DNA of 64,000 bases from Henningerozyma blattae CBS 6284. Its lineage: Eukaryota; Ascomycota; Saccharomycetes; Saccharomycetales; Saccharomycetaceae. The stretch lies in assembly GCF_000315915.1 (NCBI RefSeq), contig NC_020189.1:1054001-1118000 (forward strand). The letters are read 5' to 3'. Shown here piece by piece: positions 9,036-17,882 of the stretch (positions within the stretch are counted from its first letter, which is position 1; every line of letters starts with the position of its first letter). Under the pieces are notes generated by a model. That model saw only the letters and a list, made by a program, of their open reading frames with translations, made no database searches and was not told the DNA's origin. The position numbers and the translations under genes are program-made.

Positions 9036-10688
9036 TTATACATAATCGGGCAAAATAAGTTTAATATGATCTAGAAGATCATCTTTATTTGCCTCCGGAT
9101 GATCTAATTGCCAAATAATTGCCTCATCGTTAATTTTACCTAACCATGGACCACCCTTAAGGCTAAATAACTTTAAAAGCTCTTTACCATCAACTAATGG
9201 CTTTAAATTATGAGAATTTTCTAAGCTATTTTTAAAAACAAAGTTATAAAAATCTTTATAATTTTCTATTATGATTTCTGAATCATCTGGATTTAATAAC
9301 ATTTGATTAAGAGCAGATACAAAATGACAAATTTCCCAATTTCCATTGAGTTTTCTTAAAAAGGATCCAATTATTGATCTTTTAATGCTACTCTTGTTAG
9401 AAGTTAGATATAATACAAGATTATGATATTCATTCAAACTCTCAACGATTAAAGAAGATGTCACAGCTTCAAGTTTGGGGAACTTTAACCCATCTTTAAT
9501 GATACTTTCTACCAATGGACAAGTATTATTTAATTTCTTCTTAGGATTAAAGATGATTTTCAAATTCGACATTGGTATTAAAATCGATGATAAGTAAAAA
9601 CATTTTTTGAAAAATATATTTTTAGAATCATTGAACTTGATTTGACATTCCGGAAACCTTTGCAAAAAAATAGGTATTAAAGTTATAAGTTTCAAAATGT
9701 GATTATTTAAAATACTTCGTGACTTTTGATCATATTTATAAATTTTATCAATTTTTTCGATATCTGGATTATTTAATTTATTGAATTCTATGATTGAATC
9801 ATCATTTTGCCAAAAAAATATGACATTATCAATATTTGTAGACTGAATTAAGGATATACCGATTAATGGACTTGTTCCCTTTAAAATCTTTTCAAATTCT
9901 ATACCGATTCTTTCTCTAGAAATTTTTGAAATGAAAGCATTATTAATATCTATATCATTCATTTCTTGCAAAGTAGCTGGATCGATTTTAAAATTGAATC
10001 GTGAAGCAAATCTAATTAAACGCAAAACTCTTAATGGATCATCTAGAAAAGTTTGCCTCGGTGGCAATGGAGTTCTTAAAATTCCATCTTCTAAATCTTT
10101 TAACCCTGTTTTTGTAAAATCCTCAATTTGTTTAGATTGAATATTATAAAATAAAGCGTTTAAAGTTGCATCTCTTCTCAAAGCATCTTGTTCTGGAGTA
10201 CCAAATTTTGTAACCGGGATTCGAGAATCATCTGAGTATTCTTCAGAACGTAAATTAACAAAATCAACTTCAATATCAAATAATTTTGTAGTTGTTGTTT
10301 CTAAATGTTTTGATTTTTCGGGATTCTTATTAATTTTATGGATTGTATGAGGCTTGATATTATAATTTGAATAATTAATGGCTAGAAATTCATTTAAATT
10401 AGTGGCGAATTGTTCACCAGACATGGTATTAATAGCAATATCCAAATCATGAGATGATTGATTAAGTAATTTATCACGCACCCATCCTCCTGTTATTCTA
10501 AGCACTAAAGGATCTTTATTTCTATTAGAATTATTATAATGTAGGATATAGTCATTCAAAAGGTTACAAATCTTAGTCTCAATTGGTGATAGTTGAATTG
10601 AGGTATTTATTGAATACATCGCTTTAAATGTAATAGAAGAATTAGATGTGATGAATTTGCTAAGTAGTGAAGAACCACTATGCTGCAT
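9036..10688 (-). CDS. CCA1: CCA-adding enzyme, tRNA nucleotidyltransferase
   Basis: This 550-residue class II nucleotidyltransferase adds or repairs the CCA end of tRNAs in nucleus, cytosol and mitochondria. Seen: the head motif GGWVRD (67-72), the catalytic DLD (Asp81 and Asp83), the RRDATLNAL motif, and the KGGPWLGKINDEAI block near the C-terminus that is typical of fungal Cca1. Length equals the yeast enzyme (about 546). Two in-frame ATGs are present, codon 1 (MQHSGS) and codon 24 (MYSINT). Residues 1-23 are basic and hydroxylated without acidic residues, as in a mitochondrial presequence. By analogy with S. cerevisiae, alternative starts would give mitochondrial and cytosolic/nuclear forms. 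Its position between DNF and the RPH1/GIS1 locus is conserved. Confidence 0.96.
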   Translation of the reverse strand: MQHSGSSLLSKFITSNSSITFKAMYSINTSIQLSPIETKICNLLNDYILHYNNSNRNKDPLVLRITGGWVRDKLLNQSSHDLDIAINTMSGEQFATNLNEFLAINYSNYNIKPHTIHKINKNPEKSKHLETTTTKLFDIEVDFVNLRSEEYSDDSRIPVTKFGTPEQDALRRDATLNALFYNIQSKQIEDFTKTGLKDLEDGILRTPLPPRQTFLDDPLRVLRLIRFASRFNFKIDPATLQEMNDIDINNAFISKISRERIGIEFEKILKGTSPLIGISLIQSTNIDNVIFFWQNDDSIIEFNKLNNPDIEKIDKIYKYDQKSRSILNNHILKLITLIPIFLQRFPECQIKFNDSKNIFFKKCFYLSSILIPMSNLKIIFNPKKKLNNTCPLVESIIKDGLKFPKLEAVTSSLIVESLNEYHNLVLYLTSNKSSIKRSIIGSFLRKLNGNWEICHFVSALNQMLLNPDDSEIIIENYKDFYNFVFKNSLENSHNLKPLVDGKELLKLFSLKGGPWLGKINDEAIIWQLDHPEANKDDLLDHIKLILPDYV

Positions 10689-12140
10689 AAGAAACTAAGA
10701 ATTAATTGATTAATCAATTACTTGTTCAAAGTATTTAAAAAACTATATTGAGAAATATTTTCTTCTTTTTTATTTTTTGTTAAATTTTTTTTTTATTAGA
10801 CTGATGCATTTTTAAAAGTATCAAAATTTTATTTATTTCGGTACTGAAATTTTCATACAAAACACCGTTAGAATAGAAAATGTATATATCTATATAATAT
10901 TTATTAAATAATCTTGAGACAAAAACCTTATTGTTGTATGATTAAATAGTAAAAATACATTTTATAAAGGTTTTATAATTTTAGAGACGTATATTAAAAA
11001 AATTCTCATATAATCATTTGAATAATTGTAGTTCTATTAAAAATAAGAATATCAATTATTTTGTCAGACTTGAAAAAAAAAAGTATTAAAGCCCGCTTGT
11101 TAAACTTTATCACTCAAAAAATGAGAGCTAAATTCATATAAAGACGTATTCAGTACTTTCTATACCAATTAGGAACACTATGATACATAAATATTTATGA
11201 ATAACAAAAAGAAGAAAAGGGGCGAAATATACTTCATTTTCTTACAGAAAAAAAGTTCAAAGCTTGACTTTTCCATTTGATTTGTCAATTTTTTAAAACA
11301 GTTTTGCAAAAGTCTTAGGAAGTCCACAATTAACTTACCATTTTTATTCACGTTGATTGAATATGGTTTGAATAAAAAAGGTTTTGCACCATTACAGAAA
11401 TAAGAAATTCTACACAATCTATCCGTATCGGATAGAAGTGGCGTCGAAATTTTAATTCCTGGGTAAAACAATGCACTATGAAAGTTGGTCTGGACTTTAA
11501 ACTTAGATCTATCTCAAAGTAAAAAAGCCCTCTCAATTTCTTCCATTATGAGTGTGTCATGGATTTTTATGACGTCACTCCGAACCCGCGAAATTGTCCA
11601 TCCACAAACTAAACATAGACTTTGCAGTCGGAAAAACGAAAAAATAGCAGCGTCTCATATTGTTTGATTGTCATACATATTCAATAAAATACACAAAAGT
11701 ATAAAAACAGTCCTATACAGGGGATAAATATTTTCCCTTTTCCCTTTCCCTTGTTTTTATAATGGGGCCCTTCTTTTACGTTCTCTGTCCTTCCCCACCA
11801 CACCTCAAATCAACCAACATTTAATATTATTTTTTTAAGCGCCAGAAAACACAAAATTAATAATAAACCCTCTTTCTATATTTTAGTTCCAATATTTCAA
11901 TATACCATATCGTTCTTTTGGATTCCTTCAAATATTTCTTTTAAAATATTATTGATCTATTTATAAAATTATCAGTGATTCAAAGGTTAAATTTCAGACT
12001 TAAAAACCTTTATAAAAACCCTGCTTTTTTTTTTAATTATTTCTTATTTTTTTTCTTTACACTTTTTTTTATCTTACAAGGACTGTAGTAGGTTACTTAA
12101 AAAATAAAAGAGAATAACCTACCATATTCCTCCGTTCAAG
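10689..12140. other. Long upstream region of zinc-finger gene 1
   Basis: No supported gene is seen; the longer reading frames lack an ATG. The stretch between about 11700 and 11860 has several C/T-rich runs (CCCTTTTCCC, GGGGCCC) and AGGG-type words that could act as STRE-like sites. A pyrimidine-rich leader precedes the ATG at 12141. The length of 1.45 kb suggests a complex promoter. Confidence 0.55.
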
Positions 12141-13505
12141 ATGTATGATCAGTCTGCATTAAATGATCAAGGTGGTAAAATTAACTATCCCTCCGCCCAA
12201 TCCGTTTCTAATTCAAAACCTAAATCAAATGGGTCTCAAAATATAATCAATTCTATTCCTATTCAAAGTATTTCTGCAGTTGCAACACAAACTCCAAGCA
12301 CTGCAGTTGCTAATAATTCTACCGTTCCAACTAGTAATAATTCTACTATTCATACTAATAATAATTCTGAAGCAAATAGTGAAAATATTGATAGTAATAC
12401 CAATGCTAATAGTATTAACAGTATTATCAATTCAACTAACATTAACAATATCATTAACTCCAATAGTAATAACCTCATAAATGAAACAAATATTAATCAT
12501 GAACACGAAGATTTGGCCTCATTAAATTTCTTTAATAGCACTCATTCATCGTTATCTTCAAGACAACCTAGATTAACCATTCCCTTTTCTTCACAAATGT
12601 ATCAAAATGATCTATTACCAAGTGTAGCAGCTACCACTAGCAGCAGTACTAATAGTAATGCTTTTTTCCAAAATTTGAATTTAGCTTCTACTAATTCTTC
12701 TTTATCTTATAGTAATACACCAACCACAAGAACAAATACAACTCCTTTAATTTATCAAACGAATAATTTGGGTACAAGATTAGCTGGAACTTCTAATCAT
12801 GAAGATTCTAATATTGATCCAGATGTTGAAAGTCCAAATTTAATTACTGAAGGTTTTATGTTACGTGACGTAGCAGCAAGTACAAATCACTCTACGTACC
12901 CAACAGATAGTCATAGTACTAGCCAAATGGATCATCACAATATTTTGCCAATAGAAACTAACAGTTCTTCTACAACTATTAATACTGCAAATATTCCAAC
13001 CACATCAAATAATAATAATATTACTAATAATACCAGTAGAAATATATCAAATTTACGTACTGCCAATAGTTTTCCACATGGAGTATCAACCACTAATAAT
13101 TTCCCCCAAAATTTTGTGTACATGAATACATATGCCACAAAAAATCCAGGAATTACAAATATTCAAACTTATAGTCCATTAGTTGCTACTTCAGTTTCTC
13201 CCACTGTACGTGAAGGGAACTCTGCTTCTTTAACAAATAGAGGCACGCAAAGAGTTAGAAAACCTTCAAACAATCCAAATCAACGCAATGGAACTATTAA
13301 CCCTTCTACTTATTGCTATGAATGTTGTCGATCATTTTCATCTTCTCATCATTTAACAAGACATAAGAAAACAGTTCATTTAAATGAAAAACCTTTTTCA
13401 TGCCCAAGATGTCGTAAAAGATTTAAGAGAAGGGACCATGTTTTACAACACTTGAATAAAAAAATCCCATGTCCAGCAAAATATGAAAATAATCCTGAGA
13501 TATAA
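12141..13505 (+). CDS. Zinc-finger transcription factor with Gis1/Rph1-type fingers, no JmjC domain (copy 1)
   Basis: A 454-residue putative DNA-binding regulator. Residues 1-380 are low-complexity (Asn, Ser and Thr rich). The C-terminus holds a C2H2 finger (392-413) and a second finger of C2HC form (421-444) that ends RRDHVLQHLNKKIPC. This second finger is the signature of yeast Gis1 and Rph1, which bind STRE and PDS elements in nutrient and stress responses. The JmjN/JmjC demethylase domain that fills the N-terminal half of those proteins is absent. A short conserved acidic-hydrophobic motif, ESPNLITEGFMLRD (from 230), is shared with copy 2 and may be an activation or cofactor motif. The locus lies between CCA1 and RAD3, where RPH1 sits in S. 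cerevisiae. Tandem with copy 2, 1.7 kb apart. Confidence 0.85.
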   Translation: MYDQSALNDQGGKINYPSAQSVSNSKPKSNGSQNIINSIPIQSISAVATQTPSTAVANNSTVPTSNNSTIHTNNNSEANSENIDSNTNANSINSIINSTNINNIINSNSNNLINETNINHEHEDLASLNFFNSTHSSLSSRQPRLTIPFSSQMYQNDLLPSVAATTSSSTNSNAFFQNLNLASTNSSLSYSNTPTTRTNTTPLIYQTNNLGTRLAGTSNHEDSNIDPDVESPNLITEGFMLRDVAASTNHSTYPTDSHSTSQMDHHNILPIETNSSSTTINTANIPTTSNNNNITNNTSRNISNLRTANSFPHGVSTTNNFPQNFVYMNTYATKNPGITNIQTYSPLVATSVSPTVREGNSASLTNRGTQRVRKPSNNPNQRNGTINPSTYCYECCRSFSSSHHLTRHKKTVHLNEKPFSCPRCRKRFKRRDHVLQHLNKKIPCPAKYENNPEI

Positions 13506-15229
13506 ATCAATTGGACCTTTTTTGTAGTAGTATAAAAGGAGAATACCTTTTATGCTAATTTTTTTTTCAAACAACGACATATAGATATTAAAAAATATTA
13601 AAAAATAAAAATTAATAAAAAGAAAAACAACTAAAAAAAAAAAAATCGAAAAATAAAACAAAAAAATTAACTTTAAAGTATATTTAATTTTGTAATATTT
13701 CAAATTAAGAAATTTGAGCCCTCTTCAATAGAATTCTGATAACTTTTTTTTTAAAACATTATGTATTACTTAGGTAAGTAATTACTTTGTCTGTATATAA
13801 AAAGACTAGCAGTTTTTTCAATATTTTATTATCTTCAAATAAAAAAGTATTATAAAAAGTTAGTACAGAAACTCTGATAAGGTAATATATATGTTTTTAA
13901 ATATAACCCTTAATATGAACTTTCTTATATCTTTTGCTTTACATTACATTACTTGTGATTCATTGTAAATTGTAAGATATAATTACAAGGGAAATGTTCA
14001 AAAATTTAAAAAAATATTTTACAAATGGCTCTAGCGACCCTTTTAAAAGTTCAAAGCTTTTCAGGGTATTAGCGTGTATTCCAGGAACTATTGGCCTTAT
14101 ATCACATTTCTAAGCCGGAAAAACTTCGGAATATCGTAAAACCGGAATATTTTCGCCGGAACATCTTAGGAAGCATTCCTATTACAAATCACAAAAAGAC
14201 TAGCTTTAATCTAAGTACTTATCCTAATAATGAAGCTATGCACCATTATAATATCCAAGGACTTCAGCAACCAGCTGGAAATATATATATATATATATTG
14301 CACAGAACTTTAACCCACATTGAATTGCTAAATTAAACTTTCTATTCATATAATTTTTTAAAGACACTTTGCTATTCTTGTATCAAATAAATAACACGAT
14401 ATCAAAAGATCATCATACATCTTAGGTCTCTATTGCATCTTATGACAGCTCTATAATTGCCTCTACCATAAAACCCTAAACCCTATTCAACCCTAGCCAC
14501 TTTTCCCTTAATACACCCCTCACTTGCAATTTTCCTTTTTAGGTTATTTTGTGACCCTATTCATTAAGTTGTCCAATATTAGGTAGTAATTCCTTTTCTG
14601 GGCGATTTTCCTGGCTGGCCCTTTTTTCACGAGGCACATGACGGTCCAAAGAAGCGCCCGCAGTGCACCAAATTAGGAATAAACTCCTATTTTGCTTCAA
14701 GTCCGAAAAAACTTTAAAGGTAGAAAGTACAATATATTAATTAAAATAATTCTTTTTTTTATGATTATTTTCAAGTTATTAGATAACTATTGTATTAATT
14801 GATTGAAAACCCTGAAAATAAAATCAATGTTGATCATTAATTTGATGACAGTATATAAGTAGCCCCGAATTGTTAAAGGGAAGAATTTCTACGCCGTAAA
14901 AACTATTCTTTTCTTTTCGCTGGCTTCTCTAGTTTACCTTTCTTTTTCCTTGGCAATGTTACTTAATTCTCCTTGAATCAATTCCCTTCTCCACTATACA
15001 CGTAAAACTAAAAACTTTACCGTTCTCTATTGATTCTTAATTGAAGGAAAAACTATTTAGCAATTAGTCGTCATTTATTAAAAGATATCAGACAAATAAT
15101 AAAAAAATTTATAAAAATTAAGAGCTAAAAATAAGCATAATCTGGTACACCAAGTGAGTGCTTTGTGGTTTCAATAAAAAACAAAATTAGCTAGCAAGTA
15201 AGCAACCGAAACTGACCAGAGTAGTACGA
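13506..15229. other. Intergenic between the zinc-finger paralogues
   Basis: No gene is visible in 1.7 kb. The first 200 bases are A/T homopolymer-rich 3' flank. A short TA repeat is at 14281-14300, and telomere-like AACCCTA words lie at 14472-14495 (listed separately). The last 350 bases are the promoter and leader of copy 2 and include a TATATAAG at 14852-14859. Confidence 0.55.
14472..14495. promoter_or_regulatory. Cluster of three AACCCTA words (Tbf1-type sites)
   Basis: AACCCTA occurs at 14472-14478, 14479-14485 and 14489-14495. The complement TAGGGTT is the core recognised by the Tbf1 family in budding yeasts. Three copies in 24 bp are not expected by chance in this AT-rich stretch. They lie about 735 bp upstream of zinc-finger gene 2. 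Function as a binding site is inferred. A similar array lies upstream of BMH (37171-37218). Confidence 0.55.
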
Positions 15230-16789
15230 ATGTTCAATTTAAATACTATGGAATTGAATGATATTTCTGCTTCCACTGCTAAAAAGGGGAGTAATTCAAA
15301 TAACATAGTTAGTACAAAGGAAGGTTTGAATAATTCCTTAAATTATTTCAATAATTCCGTGGTTTCTTCTGCTTCAACTAATTCAAATAACAATTCTACT
15401 CATAATTTAGGAGACCTTCCTTCTATTCCAAATACAAGTACATCTAATAATAATGAGGTATTTTTACTTGATCAACCTCAAGCCTTATCGTGTAATGGTA
15501 GTAGTAGCACCTCCAATCAATTAGATTCTCCTAGATTTCTTCTACCACCTTTATCAACTAATAATTCTAATAGAAGTAGTACTAATAGCACTAATAGTAC
15601 CAATACGACAAATAGCAATACTACAGCAACTCCAACACCAACGAACCTTTCTTCTTCAATAACTAATACAAGTACAAGTGCCAGTTCTATATCAATGGGA
15701 CATCCATCTGTAGCTAAACATTCAAGGTTCAATAATACTGCTACAAATCCTTTAGATTATGCTAATAGTATTGCATTGGAATATACAGCTGTTGCTCCAA
15801 CCTCGGGTGTTCCCACAAGTTCCATTACAGAAGTTGATTCGTTTCATGAAGGGAATGAAGGAAATGTGGACAATTCTTTAGAAAGCCCAAACATAATAAC
15901 AGATGGATTCCTGTTACACGATAATTCTCCAGCTTTGAATCAACAAAATAATTGTCTAGCAGGTTCTTCGTCCAATAATAACAATAGTTCTACTTCGAGA
16001 AATAGTAACAATTTTTATAATCAATACACGACAAATACCTCTGGTAATAACTTAGCTTATCAACAATATACAAATTCTTCTTCCTCAATAACAACCTCAG
16101 CATCAGCTTCAAACTCTGTTTCTTTTGTTGGTTTACAACAATATTCTACGAGCACTAAGAATAATAATAGTAATAATATAAACCCCAATTATAAATTACT
16201 TCAAACTAATCTTATTCCAGGTAATAATAATAATAGTAATCATGGTAACTCTACCATAAATGGACTAAATATTGACTTAACTACTTTCCAATCCCCTGTA
16301 CAAAATGTTAATTATCAAAATAATAATAATGCTCTTGCCTCATTACAACAAAATATTGCATGCTATAACAACAACAATAACAACAACAACAACAACAATA
16401 ATAATAATAATAGCAATAATACTAATCATTTATCATCGCAGCAAACCTCAATTGTCACACCTTCTTCTCAACCATTCCCGCATTTGAACTTTGCAAATAA
16501 TAGAGTAGCAAAACCTGTAACTGTAACACATAACACTCCTAACCCAACCCTTATGATCAACCCTTCTTCTTATTGTTTTGAATGTCGCAGATCATTTTCC
16601 TCTTCTCATCATTTAACAAGACATAGAAAAACAGTTCATTTAAATGAAAAGCCATTTTCGTGTCCAAAATGTGGCAAAAGATTTAAAAGAAGGGACCATG
16701 TTTTACAACATTTAAATAAGAAGATCCCATGCTCAACTGAAAATTTGATTCCAAATCCAAATTCTAATACAAACTCTTTTGATTTCTGA
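15230..16789 (+). CDS. Zinc-finger transcription factor with Gis1/Rph1-type fingers, no JmjC domain (copy 2)
   Basis: A 519-residue paralogue of the upstream gene. A C2H2 finger (449-470) and a C2HC finger (478-501, ending RRDHVLQHLNKKIPC) are almost identical to those of copy 1, also at DNA level. The rest is Asn/Ser-rich, including a long Asn run encoded by an AAC/AAT repeat at about 16370-16425. The only other clear conservation is ESPNIITDGFLLHD (from 218). It has no JmjN or JmjC domain. Both genes probably bind the same STRE/PDS-type sites and could compete or act redundantly (inference). In S. cerevisiae RPH1 and then ADK2 occupy this interval; ADK2 is not seen here. Confidence 0.85.
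   Translation: MFNLNTMELNDISASTAKKGSNSNNIVSTKEGLNNSLNYFNNSVVSSASTNSNNNSTHNLGDLPSIPNTSTSNNNEVFLLDQPQALSCNGSSSTSNQLDSPRFLLPPLSTNNSNRSSTNSTNSTNTTNSNTTATPTPTNLSSSITNTSTSASSISMGHPSVAKHSRFNNTATNPLDYANSIALEYTAVAPTSGVPTSSITEVDSFHEGNEGNVDNSLESPNIITDGFLLHDNSPALNQQNNCLAGSSSNNNNSSTSRNSNNFYNQYTTNTSGNNLAYQQYTNSSSSITTSASASNSVSFVGLQQYSTSTKNNNSNNINPNYKLLQTNLIPGNNNNSNHGNSTINGLNIDLTTFQSPVQNVNYQNNNNALASLQQNIACYNNNNNNNNNNNNNNNSNNTNHLSSQQTSIVTPSSQPFPHLNFANNRVAKPVTVTHNTPNPTLMINPSSYCFECRRSFSSSHHLTRHRKTVHLNEKPFSCPKCGKRFKRRDHVLQHLNKKIPCSTENLIPNPNSNTNSFDF
16370..16425 (+). repeat. AAC/AAT trinucleotide repeat encoding an Asn run
   Basis: Consecutive AAC and AAT codons inside zinc-finger gene 2 give a run of about 17 Asn. 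Such a repeat is prone to length change by slippage. Confidence 0.9.
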
Positions 16790-17882
16790 ACTTAATTATT
16801 TAGTTTTTATTCATTTTCTCTTACCAGTTTTAAACCTGTGTTTTTTTTTCCATTTTGTAATATGTGCTTTTTAGTAATTTCTCTCATCTCTTTTCTATTT
16901 TAATTCACAACTCTACCGTTTAATATCCTTTGACCTAATTAGTTTTTTTTCACTTAAATTCAATAAATTAATAGTTTTAATAAATTTATGCAGTTTTATT
17001 TAAAATAATATTAATAATAATATTTGTATGAGAATTCCTAAATTTTGTAAGAATGATCCAAAAAAATATAAGAAAATAATTTTAAGTTAAAATATTTGGT
17101 TATGACATTGTTAATAATATTTAAAATAAACTTTTTGATATTTTTAGGAATAGGTACCTTTCGCTGGCTCCATGTTTATTTAAACTACAGAAGCAAATAT
17201 TTTTACCTAACGGAGAAGACTAGGAATTTTCTTCTTTGCATTTGTATATGGACTATTTTTTGATATAATTTAATGTACATATCATTGGAAAAAGAGACAA
17301 AACAGTCGAAAATATTATCCAGCATCTAAAAATTAAATATTACCAATATTGCTAATTGTTCCCACTTTTTAGTAGTCCAGTATGACATTTATAGCATTTG
17401 CAATTTAAAACAAGAATATGAACCATTATCTAAATGATAATTCCCGTACATAAAAAAAGGAACTGTTTTTCTTAGCATTAAATATTTGAAAAAACCTTTG
17501 TAAGCATGTATAAATATTATAGGATGGATAAAGTATAATTATCTATAGGTGTTACATTTCAACTTCTTTAACTGAAACTTACGTATCATAACGTAATTTT
17601 GCATTCACGGCGCTAACAAATCCGGATCTGTAATATTTTTGGGAAATTTAAAATTATACAGAATAATAGACTAAATGAAAAAATGTCTTAAAATATTAAG
17701 AATTGGCTTGATAATAAAACATAAAAAGTTACCAATAGCATTAAGACAGAGGTTGAAGATTTCAGTTGTACTACCAGTTACATATTATTTACATGAGTTG
17801 TTAGAAAGAATTTATAAGGAATAAGAAACACCGTAAAACAATAGGAATAAACTATTTAAATAAGACAATAAAATAATATAAA
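16790..17882. other. Intergenic, zinc-finger gene 2 to RAD3
   Basis: No coding region is seen in 1.1 kb on either strand. In S. cerevisiae ADK2 lies between RPH1 and RAD3; there is no recognisable trace of it. The last 100 bases are the A-rich RAD3 leader. Confidence 0.6.

Noticed and set aside
11178..11471. Minus-strand frame of 97 codons
   Set aside because: It opens with TTG, has no early ATG and is low-complexity with no family resemblance.
13443..13703. Minus-strand hydrophobic frame of 86 codons
   Set aside because: It is an artefact of A/T homopolymers at the 3' end of zinc-finger gene 1 and overlaps its coding end.
14091..14336. Plus-strand frame of 81 codons in the zinc-finger spacer
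   Set aside because: It starts with TTG, has no ATG near the front, and ends in a TA repeat.
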